In this document: piece after piece, positions 10,641 through 21,438 of the stretch
Numbering within the stretch: the stretch's first letter is position 1
How the letters are laid out: the number at the start of each line of letters is the position of its first letter
Source: Symbiodinium microadriaticum
Lineage: Eukaryota; Sar; Dinophyceae; Suessiales; Symbiodiniaceae
Direction: 5' to 3'
DNA length: 64,000 nucleotides
Assembly (NCBI GenBank): GCA_001939145.1
Contig: LSRX01000661.1
Location: 300,095-364,094 of the forward strand
Made by a program: the position numbers and the translations under genes
Notes under the pieces: model-generated
What the model was told of the DNA's origin: nothing
The model's database searches: none
What the model saw: only the letters and a program-made list of their open reading frames with translations

Positions 10641-10890
10641 GAGCCCGAATTCGGCGGCATCACTTGATCCCGCTCCGTGAGCACATTGACGGAGCTGGCG
10701 GCGTTGGGCATGATCTCGTCCAGGAGCCAGTTCGCTCGTCCCTGTTGTCGACCACCAACAAAGAGTTGCAGGTGGGGTGAACTCGGGCTTCAGCACCGCG
10801 AACGGGTTATGGGCAGCAGGAGCGGCCCCATCTCCTCGTTGGTGGCAACGATCGCGATCGTTGCCCCATCCTCCACCGCCGACGATCGAA
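10641..10890 (-). CDS. Hypothetical exon pair
   Basis: Two protein-like stretches in different frames on the minus strand: about 10795-10890 (ATIAIVATNEEMGPLLLPIT) and about 10650-10770 (RANWLLDEIMPNAASSVNVL). They suggest two exons of one gene upstream of the signal-like ORF at 10136-10345. Exact splice sites are not resolved and no family is recognised. A perfect 22-bp palindrome at 10844-10865 lies inside the first. Confidence 0.4.
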
Positions 10891-10946
10891 AATCCTGGCC
10901 GATCGGCTAATCGCCAAAATGGCCACGAAAAGACCAGATCGCGGCT

Positions 10947-11010
10947 GTTCTTACGATCTGTAAATTGACCTCCTAATCCCTACGTGCCAGACCGATAACT
11001 AGGAGGGTAT
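10947..11010 (+). repeat. Diverged dispersed repeat, copy B
   Basis: Partner of the copy at 9783-9848: GTTCTTACGATCTGTAAA near the start and CCGATAACTAGGAGG near the end. It is followed immediately by a long AGATAT/ATACAT microsatellite. Confidence 0.55.
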
Positions 11011-11014
11011 GTTT

Positions 11015-11203
11015 TTAGATAGATAGATATAGATATAGATATAGATATAGATATAGATATAGATATAGATATAGATATAGATATAGATATAGATATAGAT
11101 ATAGATACAGATACAGATACAGACGATACAGATACATATACATATACATATACATATACAAATACAGATACATATACATATACATATACATATACAAATA
11201 CAG

Positions 11204-11235
<32 letters not shown>

Positions 11236-11259
11236 TCATATACATATACATATACAAAG

Positions 11260-11306
<47 letters not shown>

Positions 11307-11330
11307 CACATACACATATACATTGCTATA
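11015..11330. repeat. AGATAT then ATACAT microsatellite
   Basis: About 100 bp of near-perfect (AGATAT)n passes through an AGATAC transition into about 200 bp of (CATATA)n with scattered interruptions. Confidence 0.95.
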
Positions 11331-11780
11331 TACTTATCATTATTATTGACATTTGTATCGAAACTCATAGTTAGATTTATATCTATATTTAAACTTGAAT
11401 ATATGCTTACAGCTGTAGTTACAATTCAAATTACATTTATATGCATAGTTATTTATCTGTGAGCGAGTTGTCGGCAAACATGAACACGAGACTGTGCCGG
11501 GAGCATGAGTTTCAACTTTGCTTGCCCATGACCCATGAGGAGTGACCTTCCTGTTGCCATCAGTATCATTGGCTAGTCATCCCCCTGAACTCAAGCTTAG
11601 ATCAGATCTCTTCAGGGGCAGCCTTTGACACTCAATTGTGTGTCCAGAATACGAGTCTCGTCGCAGGAATGTGGTCAACTCTTCGGGGATTGTTCTGATT
11701 CACAGCTCCCTCACTTAAAAAGACTCTGAGAAACATGTTCGGAGCTGCCGGTCTTCTCGAAACTAGCTCAGTCTTGGCTG
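11331..11780. other. AT-rich spacer, no supported gene
   Basis: AT-rich to about 11460, then ordinary composition. No protein-like frame. Confidence 0.4.
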
Positions 11781-11786
11781 AAGTTA

Positions 11787-12135
11787 TCATGGGGGCTTCG
11801 TCAATAGTTCCATGGTTGGGTGCCAGGTTGGCACTTCTGTCAGGCAATCCGAGAGCACGGAGCTTGGCCAGCTGTGGAGCGGAGACAGATTGCAGAAGAA
11901 CAAGTGGTGACCGAGCTCGTGGCGAAAGAAATCCCGTGCGGCAGATGCTGGTGTAGCTGTGACGTGGACAAATCCGTCCTGCCAGTGCCCGTCACGTCCG
12001 CGACATCCCGTTTCCCAAAATCCTCGCCTCGTCCAAAGCATCATTTCCACAGCTGCTGTACCTCGGTGCCCAAACATTACGGAGTTGGTCCCGGGCTTGC
12101 CGCGAAGATCTGCGAATTTCTGCATCAAAGAAACA
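11787..12135 (-). CDS. Hypothetical exon (strand uncertain)
   Basis: The minus-strand frame reads as protein after an AG acceptor near 12117 (TTTGATGCAG): KFADLRGKPGTNSVMFGHRG and, further on, FFRHELGHHLFF. The HELGH string resembles the zinc site HExxH, but nothing else of a metalloprotease is visible. The plus strand over the same bases (11820-12179) also reads as plausible protein (RRQIAEEQVVTELVAKE), so the strand is not settled. Confidence 0.3.
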
Positions 12136-12238
12136 CTCCTAATCACAAAGAAATTCTGCATGCTTTGACGGCTGCCTGAGAGGCAAGCAGAAGAGATGCC
12201 AACTCGAAGCAGTCCACGGCTGCTTGAAGGCCAGTGGC

Positions 12239-12574
12239 CTAAGGCTTGTGAGGGATGCGAAACAGGAAGGGCTGATTGTAGCTGCTGAGAACGTGGCGCG
12301 TCTCAATGCCCCGCGAATCATGAAGCGTGCCACCTACAAGAATGATGCTTGCGGGGCGCTCCGCGAGCACCGCTCTGCATGCCTGCTGAGCCGTTGCAGA
12401 TACCAGTGTGGCTGGATTCAGGTCCGATGCCTTGCCATCATAGGAGCTTCGATCATGACTGTGCTCCGACACTGTCCGGATGAGGATGTCACATTCTGCT
12501 GCTTCAGAGCAGCTGCGCACGAATCCTGGCAGAAGCAGTCTGCCAGCCACGGCTACGGCTTCCGCGCGCAACAA
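12239..12574 (-). CDS. Hypothetical exon
   Basis: The frame contains a stretch of about 55 protein-like residues (SATAQQACRAVLAERPASII followed by LVGGTLHDSRGI). The pattern of Ala-rich helix, strand and glycine loop resembles a nucleotide- or sugar-binding Rossmann-like segment, but I cannot assign a family. It probably forms part of a minus-strand gene together with frames at 12504-12749 and 11787-12135. Confidence 0.4.
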   Translation of the reverse strand: MLRAEAVAVAGRLLLPGFVRSCSEAAECDILIRTVSEHSHDRSSYDGKASDLNPATLVSATAQQACRAVLAERPASIILVGGTLHDSRGIETRHVLSSYNQPFLFRIPHKP

Positions 12575-13272
12575 CTTGCCTTGTCATCTCCTGGAGGGAC
12601 CAAGCAGAGCAAGGCCTGCCAGCGGCAAGAGGCTGTGCAGCTGACAGCATCTGACAGCATGTTGCTTCTAAGATGCACCTCGTGTTGGACACGAGCTGAT
12701 TCAAGGTCATGTCCTGGGACTTAGGTGTCTCAGAGGGTGCCCTCTTCAACTAGTGCAGAACAGCAGCCATACATTGCAGCCACGATGAGAATGCTGCGAA
12801 GGTTGCCTCAGGCAATGCCAATATGCCCGCGTGCACACACACAAGCTGAGCTTAGGACGCATCACGATGCGTCTCTATCCGAGCACTTCGCCCCAAGTTG
12901 TCCGAAGCAGAACCTAAGGCGACACAGCCGGAAAGGCCATGCTGCAATGCCATGATACCTGCTACAGACACCATTGCGTAGGGTGACTAAGGTGACTCCA
13001 GCGACTGCGATCTGTACAACAACATAAGAACAGTACAATGACAGCACTGCTGCTGCGGGTTCCTGGTTTTTCCTGCAGCAAGAGGCCCGAGCTCCTGGGC
13101 TCCGGGGGTTTGTCAGTTCCTGGCTTCGGGGGGAGGGTTCCGGACGACTAGAGACGAGACAAGAGATATTGTGAATTCTGGGAAACATATGTGCTGTCAT
13201 CTCCCGGCTAGCCTAGACTTAGACTGTCTCCTGTACACGGCAGGAAAGTAACATTGCTGTCTAGTCTACTTT

Positions 13273-13620
13273 TTGCCGACTAGCTGCACTACTCGAACCC
13301 GCGAAGCCTGCAAGAGGAGCAGGTGCAGTGCACCAAAGCCAGTTGACCGAGACATGGAGCTGCTTGCCCTCATCTCGAAACCGGGAACGAAGGCTTTACG
13401 AGCACTACGGACAGAAAAGGACATGTCACAGTCAGGGACTGCAAAGATGCAAACAAGGGAAGCTCAAACTGAGAGATCCCAAACATTGCTGAGAGCTGGG
13501 ATAGCTGGGAAAGCTGGGTGCAGAGCCGTCGGGCAGCCCAGCACTGGAATCCTCTCAAGGCAGAAGTTCAGCACAACCGTGGAGACGGACCTGGCAGAAT
13601 GCTCCGCTCGAAAGCTGTAG
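13273..13620 (+). CDS. Hypothetical ORF, 115 codons
   Basis: ATG start, Ser/Lys/Arg-rich, no domain. Stretches such as RDMELLALISKPGTKALRAL are protein-like. It may be a chance frame. Confidence 0.25.
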   Translation: MPTSCTTRTREACKRSRCSAPKPVDRDMELLALISKPGTKALRALRTEKDMSQSGTAKMQTREAQTERSQTLLRAGIAGKAGCRAVGQPSTGILSRQKFSTTVETDLAECSARKL

Positions 13621-14380
13621 TCGAGATCGGTTCTATCCGCGCCTCTCTGAGCCTGCGACAACCTGCAGCAAGACAGAAATATGCAATAAACTGAGGTTCA
13701 GATGCCCAGATGCCTCGCGCACCGCGGCCTCCACCTCGCGGTCATGCCTCAAACTTGGATACAGTCTTCGGCCGATCTCACCAACATCACAAGCCGAGAT
13801 CTGGGCTGGCAGAGCAATTCGGCGGCTCTCTCTTCAGCAGGAAGTACACCCAGCTTCTGACAGAGCGTCGATTTCACACTTGATGCCTGCAGAAGACGTA
13901 GAAATCACGAGCGAGGCTGGCGGGTATACCATGGACTGCCGGAGCCAACATCCACGTGAGCATCCGCTCCATTTTGGCCTCTTCCAAAACTCATCGATAT
14001 CTCGCACTGATCATTCGGAAGTGCGGCCTCCACGGAACCCCTCCCCGTCTGCAATGCGTCGACCTTGAAGGAAGCACCGGTCACCAGCATATTAGTTCAG
14101 GTGTGCCGCAGCACAGCTTGCCTCTAACTCCGCAACCCCGCGAATCATTGATTGTGCCGTGCACTCGGAGACTTGGAGGCCCGCCACATCGTCCTCTGCC
14201 ACAACCAAGCCCTCCGTGTCCACGACCTGCAGTGAGCTTGAGTCCAAAGCCAAGGCGGCCAAGGCGGCTAATTAAGGCCTGCCAGGAGTCCAAGCCGGCG
14301 CTTACCTTCCGCGGTGCTATGCGGTGCTACTTTCTGTCAGAGCTTCTGAGACTGCAAAGCGGGTGCCCGACCAGATCGTC
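13621..14380. other. No supported gene
   Basis: Overlapping short frames on both strands. A minus-strand piece at 14081-14293 is Gly/Arg-rich and unconvincing. Confidence 0.35.
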
Positions 14381-14382
14381 GG

Positions 14383-15162
14383 ATGGCTGAGATCCCGCCA
14401 GGATACTGCCAGCACAGCTCTCGCGGACAACTTCGCAACTACCACCATCACTTGCCTCTCGTCACTGACAAGGAGGTCTCCTCGTCGCATACATCATCGA
14501 TGCATCACGCAAGTCTCCGAAACTGGCAGCGAGCAAGGAAGGCCTTCCCCTGTGTGTCTGCCCTGCGAGGAGTCCACCGCCTGATCCTTAGATGCCACTG
14601 CTCCATGGCAAGTTGTACTTCGAGAGACTCATCTCTGTGCAGCAGGCTTAGCGTTCCTCGCGACCATGCAAGGTCCGAACAGGCGAGCCACAAAGCTCAA
14701 CTTTTTGAACACTCCCTGCCGGGATCACCCGTCAACAGTCGACCGCGCGTTAAATGCGCATTAGCAGGTGCATCACGGGGTGGCGTTCTCCAGCTGCAGT
14801 CTGCTCGGCAAAGCTTCACAGCTCGTCTTCTTGCATCGAACACATCACCGCCCAAGCGAACACAGAAGGCTGATCGGAAGCTGAGAGATGACCCAATTAG
14901 ATTTCGCCGCAGCTACCACCCCAGCCAGCCCTACGATAAAACGAGGTTTAATCTTTTCCTGTGGCACAGTTTGCTTATGGCTTCCCACTTTCTGGAAGTA
15001 AGTAGTCCTGTCTACCCCAGTTACGAATTGCTTGCATTTATGGCATATGTTGCTCGTGATTCCTCTTTTCTTGTGAATCCTTTGTGTATGCCTTTCCCAC
15101 AGTCTCTGTGCAAGATGCTACAACAACGACAAGGGCTGAGAAGTGCCTCGCTACTGTCTTGA
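14383..15162 (+). CDS. Long plus-strand ORF of doubtful status
   Basis: ATG at 14383 and 259 open codons. The composition is rich in Ser, His, Arg and Cys and lacks any recognisable domain. The C-terminal third has hydrophobic patches (LLMASHFLEVSSPVYPSYEL). Its length argues for reality; its composition argues against. It runs opposite to the acyltransferase gene on its right. Confidence 0.3.
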   Translation: MAEIPPGYCQHSSRGQLRNYHHHLPLVTDKEVSSSHTSSMHHASLRNWQRARKAFPCVSALRGVHRLILRCHCSMASCTSRDSSLCSRLSVPRDHARSEQASHKAQLFEHSLPGSPVNSRPRVKCALAGASRGGVLQLQSARQSFTARLLASNTSPPKRTQKADRKLRDDPIRFRRSYHPSQPYDKTRFNLFLWHSLLMASHFLEVSSPVYPSYELLAFMAYVARDSSFLVNPLCMPFPQSLCKMLQQRQGLRSASLLS

Positions 15163-15571
15163 GCGGAGAGCATACAACAGAAGAAGTCTTGGGAGAGACC
15201 CAATTCGAGAGAACATATAGCAGCGTAGCATAAGGAAGGAGCAGAGCGGGAAAACAGGCCGTCGGCTCTCTGTGTCGGAATCAGCGAACAAGCCCATGCA
15301 CGAAAAAGACAAAGACATGCTTCACCGGCGCAGTCTCAAAACAAACTATGTGATGATGCGTGATAGCCATCGGCGACATGCCTTCTTGCAGAAACTGGGT
15401 GGATTCTGAATAACATGAGGCACCGAGCTCAAGCACCTAAGGTCCTGCAATTCAAACCGAGAATATCAAGACAAACAAATCACACAAGGGAAAATGAGAT
15501 CATTCCGTTGGAAGGGGACCTTGTTTTGGAGGAACGCGGATGCATGTCGAGGTTGACCGGGGCTCCAGACT

Positions 15572-16720
15572 TCAAGCTTTGCAAAGCCCGGCCCCTGTCC
15601 AGCACATCAGTGAAACACCTAGCAAGCCGACCCAAGTCTTGCGCAAAGACTGAAGGCTTTCTGGGATGAGCTCATCTCGAAGGACTCCCGTCAGGTGCGA
15701 GAACCTGATTGAGACAAACAAATACAATCCCGACACAATAACCAAATTCGGCCAGAAGTATCCAGGTATCACTGCCAGAAGCTTCTTCGGCGATCCGTTG
15801 AGACCTGTGGTTCGCATCCAGATATGGAACTGGAAGATGTAGGTTTCCAGGGTCACTCTCCCCATGTATGCGAAGAGGTGCAAGTGATACTCACGCAGAG
15901 TTGGTGTCAAGTTTCGGACCATGAGATAGATGGTCAGAGGCACAAATGACCTCGAACGAAATACTCTCTGTTCCTGTCATGCTGTCCTGAAATGTCATGA
16001 GGACTGAGAGTCCGACTCTGAGGCAACTGAGAGCCGGACGTGTAAGGGTGGATCTTGTTGTACTCCAGTTTTGGCAAGCGGAAGGCAAAATGCCACCAGG
16101 CAATTCCAACACAGGCCGAAACCAGGATCATCCCCGATCGGACCACAGCTTGCTTTGGCCATGAATCCTTCTCCAACTTCTGCAGAAAGGCAGCGGCATG
16201 CTCGTAATGCAATGCAAAGACCATGCCGACAATCCATATGAAGCGGTCGAGGCCGGATCTGAAGTGGAACTCATGCATCTCGTCTGTGAATTCGGGATGT
16301 AGAGGGTCGTGAAACGCGAAAAGTGGTCTGACTCCGGGCAGTGTGCCGAAAACCAATCTAAATATTATGTCCGGCCCGTCATACAGGAATAAAGTCAATG
16401 CAAATGTCAACACAATCTTTACCCAAAGGACAGTTCCAGAGGTGTTCAGGCTATGTCCAATGTACATGGCAAGCAGCACGAATACCGTGAAGATAGTGTG
16501 CATCGGGCATATGTAGTACAGCATGTACTCGTTCCCCAAGACAGTGCATACTGCAAAGCCCAAAAAGTTCAACCGAAAAAGCATCTGGAGCGTGCGTCGA
16601 ATGGTATAACTCTTTCCCTTGCGGTACAGAAAGAAGTTGCCATACCCTGTCATCCAGACATATGCAGCAATGTACACGCGGATCGCATTGTAAACCTCCT
16701 TCTCTTCGAAGTAGTGATAC
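15572..16720 (-). CDS. Cas1p/RWA-type multi-pass O-acyltransferase, C-terminal exons
   Basis: This family (yeast/fungal Cas1p, animal CASD1, plant RWA) moves acetyl groups to sugars across Golgi membranes with a many-helix membrane domain. The exon at 16720-16040 carries family blocks such as EEKEVYNAIRVYIAAYVWMT and EYMLYYICPMHT. The exon at 15950-15572 continues with RNLTPTLREYHLHLFAYMG and TLETYIFQFHIWM to a stop at 15572. The join PYT-SFVPLTIY across an 89-nt GT-AG intron (15951-16039) restores the family pattern and frame. The first exon seen begins after TTGTCAG at 16721, so the N-terminal helices, and any luminal SGNH esterase domain, are missing. Upstream sequence is 2.7 kb of simple repeats, so the gene is either split by a repeat-filled intron or truncated. 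Confidence 0.85.
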
Positions 16721-16799
16721 CTGACAAGTAGAAACAACATTTTTTTTGGTACCATCTCTATTCGTACTATAATTGTTCTTCTTGCCATTAGCAAATCTA

Positions 16800-17258
16800 T
16801 TTCTATTAGGAATTCGGCGTTACTGTTGTTGCTGTTGCTGTTGCCGTTGCTGTCGCTGTAGCTGTAGTGCTGCTGATGGTAGTTCTGTAATTGACAGAAG
16901 CATCGTCGCTAGTGTTAATGTTAGTGTCAATGTTAGTGTTGTCGTTGTCGTAGTTGCTGCCGGTGTGGTTCTCATTATTCTTGTGATTATTGTGACTGCT
17001 GATATGCCATGTGTTGTTTTTGGCGTTGTGTATAGTGTGGTTTTTTTGTAGTCATTATTGTTTCTACTGTCATGTATAGAAAAAATGGATATTAGTAATG
17101 TGGTCATGATTGGTATCGTTGTCGCTATTGTTTCTATGGTTTTGCTTTTTGCAGTATTATTGCGATAACATGATGGTTATTGTGGACATACGAGCCTTCC
17201 TTGTGTTGTTGTTGCAGCTGCTAATGTTGCTGTTGCTGTTGCTGTTGTTGTTGTTGTC

Positions 17259-17291
<33 letters not shown>

Positions 17292-17345
17292 GTTGCTGTT
17301 GTTGTTGCTGTTGTTGTTGCTGCTGTAGATTCCGTTTCCTATTTT
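16800..17345. repeat. GTT/GCT-rich simple sequence
   Basis: TTGCTG and TTGTTG triplets with interruptions, densest at 17205-17325. Frames give poly-Leu/Val/Cys or, on the minus strand, poly-Asn/Ser/Gln. These are not genes. Confidence 0.9.
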
Positions 17346-17394
17346 ATCGTGATTATTGTTTTTTCTACAGTCACTATTATTATCACTGTATTTG

Positions 17395-18025
17395 TTGTTG
17401 ATGTCTGATGACGATGGTGATGATGGCCGTGGTGGTGGTGGTGGTTGTTGTGGTGCTGGTGGTGGCGGTGGCGGTGGCGGTGTTACAGGTGCGGGTGGTA
17501 GCGGTGGTGTGGGTGGTGATAACGACGAAAAAAATGGAGAAGGTGATGATGACCACAAGGATGATGATGTTGCTGTTGTGGTGGTTGTTGTTGCTGCTGT
17601 TGTTGCTGTCGCTTATTGTTTGTTTTGTTGTTGCTTGCTATCTGTTGTTTGTTGTTTATTGCTTGTTGTTTGCTGTTTGTTGTTTGTTGGTTGTTGTTTA
17701 TTGCTTGTTGCTGCTGCTGCCGCTGCTGCTGGTGCTGGTGGTGGTGTTGCTGTTGGTATTGGTGCTGTTGTTGTTGTTGTTGTTGTTGTCGTTGCTGTTG
17801 CCGTCGTCGTTGTTGCTGTTGTTGTTGGTTATGTGTGCTGTTGCCTGTTGTTGTTTGTTGTTGGGTATTGCTGTTTGTTGGTTTTTGTTCTAGTTTGCTA
17901 TTGGTTGTGGTTGTGGCCGTGGCTGTGGTTGTGGTTGCGGTTGCGTTCGTGGTTATGGTTGGGGTTGGGGTTGGGGTTGCGGTTGCGGTTGGGGTTGGGT
18001 TGTGGTTGTGGGGTTGTGAGGTTGT
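17395..18025. repeat. GGT/GTT-rich simple sequence
   Basis: Triplets GGT, GTT and GCT, and from about 17900 GTGGTT and GGGGTT hexamers that grade into the octamer array. The strand shown is almost free of A. Confidence 0.9.
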
Positions 18026-19038
18026 GGGGTCGTGGGGTCGTGGGGTCGTGGGGTCGTGGGGTCGTGGGGTCGTGGGGTCGTGGGGTCGTGGGGTCGTGGG
18101 GTCGTGGGGTCGTGGGGTCGTGGGGTCGTGGGGTCGTGGGGTCGTGGGGTCGTGGGGTCGTGGGGTCGTGGGGTCGTGGGGTCGTGGGGTCGTGGGGTCG
18201 TGGGGTCGTGGGGTCGTGGGGTCGTGGGGTCGTGGGGTCGTGGGGTCGTGGGGTCGTGGGGTCGTGGGGTCGTGGGGTCGTGGGGTCGTGGGGTCGTGGG
18301 GTCGTGGGGTCGTGGGGTCGTGGGGTCGTGGGGTCGTGGGGTCGTGGGGTCGTGGGGTCGTGGGGTCGTGGGGTCGTGGGGTCGTGGGGTCGTGGGGTCG
18401 TGGGGTCGTGGGGTCGTGGGGTCGTGGGGTCGTGGGGTCGTGGGGTCGTGGGGTCGTGGGGTCGTGGGGTCGTGGGGTCGTGGGGTCGTGGGGTCGTGGG
18501 GTCGTGGGGTCGTGGGGTCGTGGGGTCGTGGGGTCGTGGGGTCGTGGGGTCGTGGGGTCGTGGGGTCGTGGGGTCGTGGGGTCGTGGGGTCGTGGGGTCG
18601 TGGGGTCGTGGGGTCGTGGGGTCGTGGGGTCGTGGGGTCGTGGGGTCGTGGGGTCGTGGGGTCGTGGGGTCGTGGGGTCGTGGGGTCGTGGGGTCGTGGG
18701 GTCGTGGGGTCGTGGGGTCGTGGGGTCGTGGGGTCGTGGGGTCGTGGGGTCGTGGGGTCGTGGGGTCGTGGGGTCGTGGGGTCGTGGGGTCGTGGGGTCG
18801 TGGGGTCGTGGGGTCGTGGGGTCGTGGGGTCGTGGGGTCGTGGGGTCGTGGGGTCGTGGGGTCGTGGGGTCGTGGGGTCGTGGGGTCGTGGGGTCGTGGG
18901 GTCGTGGGGTCGTGGGGTCGTGGGGTCGTGGGGTCGTGGGGTCGTGGGGTCGTGGGGTCGTGGGGTCGTGGGGTCGTGGGGTCGTGGGGTCGTGGGGTCG
19001 TGGGGTCGTGGGGTCGTGGGGTCGTGGGGTCGTGGGGT
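18026..19038 (+). repeat. GGGGTCGT octamer tandem array, about 126 copies
   Basis: 1,013 bases of uninterrupted GGGGTCGT, ending at a single N (19039), which suggests a collapsed or guessed length in the assembly. Three octamers (24 nt) translate without stops as an 8-residue repeat on either strand, which explains the very long artefact ORFs. Each unit has a run of four G separated by TCGT, a strong G-quadruplex pattern on this strand. Confidence 0.97.
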
Positions 19039-19238
19039 NTGTAGTTGTAGTTGTAGTTGTAGTTGTAGTTGTAGTTGTAGTTGTAGTTGTAGTTGTAGTT
19101 GTAGTAGTTGTAGTAGTTGTTGTTGTAGTTGTAGTAGTTGTAGTTGTAGTTGTAGTTGTTGTTGTAGATGTTGTAGTTGTAGTTGTACTTTTGTTGTTGT
19201 TGTTGTTGTTGTGGTTGTTGTTGCTGTTGCTGCTGTTG

Positions 19239-19270
<32 letters not shown>

Positions 19271-19376
19271 GGTGGTGGTGGTGGTGGTGGTGGTGGTGGC
19301 GGCGGCGGCGGCGGTCTTCATGCTGTTGTTGATGTTGCTGTTGCTGTTGTTGTCGTTGTCGTCGTTGGCGGTATCG

Positions 19377-19410
<34 letters not shown>

Positions 19411-19495
19411 CTGTCGTTGTTGTCGCTATTGTCGTTGTTGTCATTGTTGTGACTGTTGTGGTTGTTGTTGTTGTTGTTGTCGTAGCGACACCTAG
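19039..19495. repeat. Compound GTAGTT/GTT/GGT/GTC repeats
   Basis: After one N at 19039: (TAGTTG)n to about 19185, then TTG, GGT (19256-19300), GGC and GTC triplets to about 19480. These share strand asymmetry (G/T on the plus strand) with the preceding arrays. Confidence 0.95.
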
Positions 19496-19499
19496 GTTG

Positions 19500-20600
19500 G
19501 CGTGAGCCCAAGCTGACACCAGATTCAGGCTTGGCGCATTAGAAACATGATCTGCATCCAACCTTTCCATTCGTCTGTTTGCTCCCGCGACAAGGGAGCA
19601 GAGTCCTTGCCTTTGCGGACTGTAAACAAAGCTGCCACCACGATCGCGGCCCAAACAGCCCAGAATTGGCGGGGATCTCGAACTTTCCCGGCTTCTGGCA
19701 GCACTTCCGTACGATCGCAAAGATACAGAAGTCCCAGGATTACCTCTCAGGGCCACGGTTCAGATCCCTGAACCCGAAACATCGATTCCCCGAACCCAAC
19801 CGCAAGGATATCCAAGGACGAGTTGCAGACATTTCGGCCCCGGCTCGTAGGACCGACTGGTGACTCCTCAACCAGACCTAGGGACTCAGGCCCAGAGGTC
19901 ATGAGATCCGTAAGGTCATAAAATGTATGCAGGGCTTTGAACTGAATGCCTAGTGGCTCAGGACCTACAGACCGGATAGTAGGCGGCTTGCTTAGACTAG
20001 ACAGTTCCCAAACCCGAAGCTTCTCTCTCTCCAGGCTCAGAGGGAGTTACACAAGGCTGGAGAACCGAGTCACGGAAATGCGCACTTCAGCCACATTGTA
20101 CGTAACAGGCAAATATTTCTGAATTCAGCCTGTGGTGCCGGAAGAAGGTCCTGGTCGGGAAGACCCTGGCACAGGATTCATTGGGAACGCCAGCGAGTAA
20201 GCCATGGTAAGTCGTCTTGAAGCAAGAATGCCTTGCTACATGCTTAACAAAACGCATGGGCTGCAGTGATGACGGGAGCCGAGTTGCGTCTTTCTTAGAT
20301 CGCCATCTCTCACCTACCCTGCTGTGTTGGCCGTGCACAATCCAGTGCTGGTCGGGTTTTGTGTAGGAAAAATTCGCCTCTTCCACACTGACAGCTCAAA
20401 AAACACACAGAAAAACGGCGAAAAGCGCTTCGAGGCCTTCGCCATGGAGGCCTCCTCGAGGTTGGCCTGCTCCACATCTTTCTCGTCTCCGGCGTTGATC
20501 TGAGAAAATGGGGTTTTGTCAATGTTCAGAATGGACTTAGCTTGTGGAAACCCTTGCTTTGCAACCCTTCCTAGGAAAGCCCACCAGCTCAGATTTTGAC
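19500..20600. other. No firm gene; possible minus-strand exon near 20400-20500
   Basis: One minus-strand stretch (about 20430-20505, INAGDEKDVEQANLEEASMA) after an ATCTCAG-like site looks like an exon. The words ACGATCGCAAA near 19710 recall the dispersed repeat at 9783. Nothing else is supported. Confidence 0.35.
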
Positions 20601-20606
20601 GAAAGA

Positions 20607-20952
20607 CAGGCAGAGAGAGAGAGAGAGATACATAGTTACCTATATATATATGTATATATAGATTCTTTATTTCTTCCTTCATTCATTTATTTATTTATAT
20701 TTGTATTTAAATTTATATGTAGACTTATACATTTATTTATATTTATATTGGTATGTATTTATTTATATGGATCATATTATATACATAGATAGAGAGACAG
20801 TGAGACAGAGAGAGAGTCAGAGAGCGAGAGAGGGAGGGAGAGAGAGAGGGAGGGAGGGAGGGNNNNNNNNNNNNNNNNNNNNNNNNNNNNNNNNNNNNNN
20901 NNNNNNNNNNNNNNGGGAGAGGGAGGGAGGGAGGGAGGGAGGGAGGGAGGGA
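20607..20952. repeat. Microsatellites with assembly gap
   Basis: GA run (20612-20628), TA and TTTA/TTTAT tracts (20640-20780), then GAGA/GAGG repeats interrupted by 52 N at 20863-20914. Confidence 0.95.
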
Positions 20953-21438
20953 GTGAGTGACTGTTAGCAGGTTGGACGTCATGAGAAAGCAGGCCTGCCG
21001 CCTGCGAATTAGCATGAAGTAGCATCTAGAAAAAAGAAGCTACAACAACCACGAGGCTGTGCATGCGTGCTTCCGCTACTGTAGGATGTCACAATTGGCT
21101 GTCTCCAAGAGCAGACCATACCGAGATATACCGAGCCTCTGTCATAAGTCATATGCTGAAGTTAGGAGTGGAAAGCATGCGTGCGTCGTGGCAGTCTGAT
21201 TGTGATGAGTTCCGCGCATCAAGATTGCAATGCCAAAGCCGACACCTGGTCAGCGTCTGCCACTCCGACACGTTCTGCCGGGGGCTCGCATGGATCGTTC
21301 TGAGCTGCGACATCCTCATTTCATGAACAGAAATGGTTGCGTCTGTCCGGCACTACTGTGCCGCCGCTTGCTGCCGAGCGACGTACCCTTCCGCCGTCGG
21401 ATGCTGCCGCAAGTAGGAGGATGCCTGAAGTCTGCAGC

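Noticed and set aside
11860..11925. HELGHH, a possible zinc-protease site
   Set aside because: Only the six-residue motif is seen, with no supporting domain, and the opposite strand is as likely to be coding.
17356..19756. Very long ORFs of 487-757 codons on both strands
   Set aside because: They are translations of the octamer and trinucleotide arrays, which lack stops in every phase; several also run across an N.
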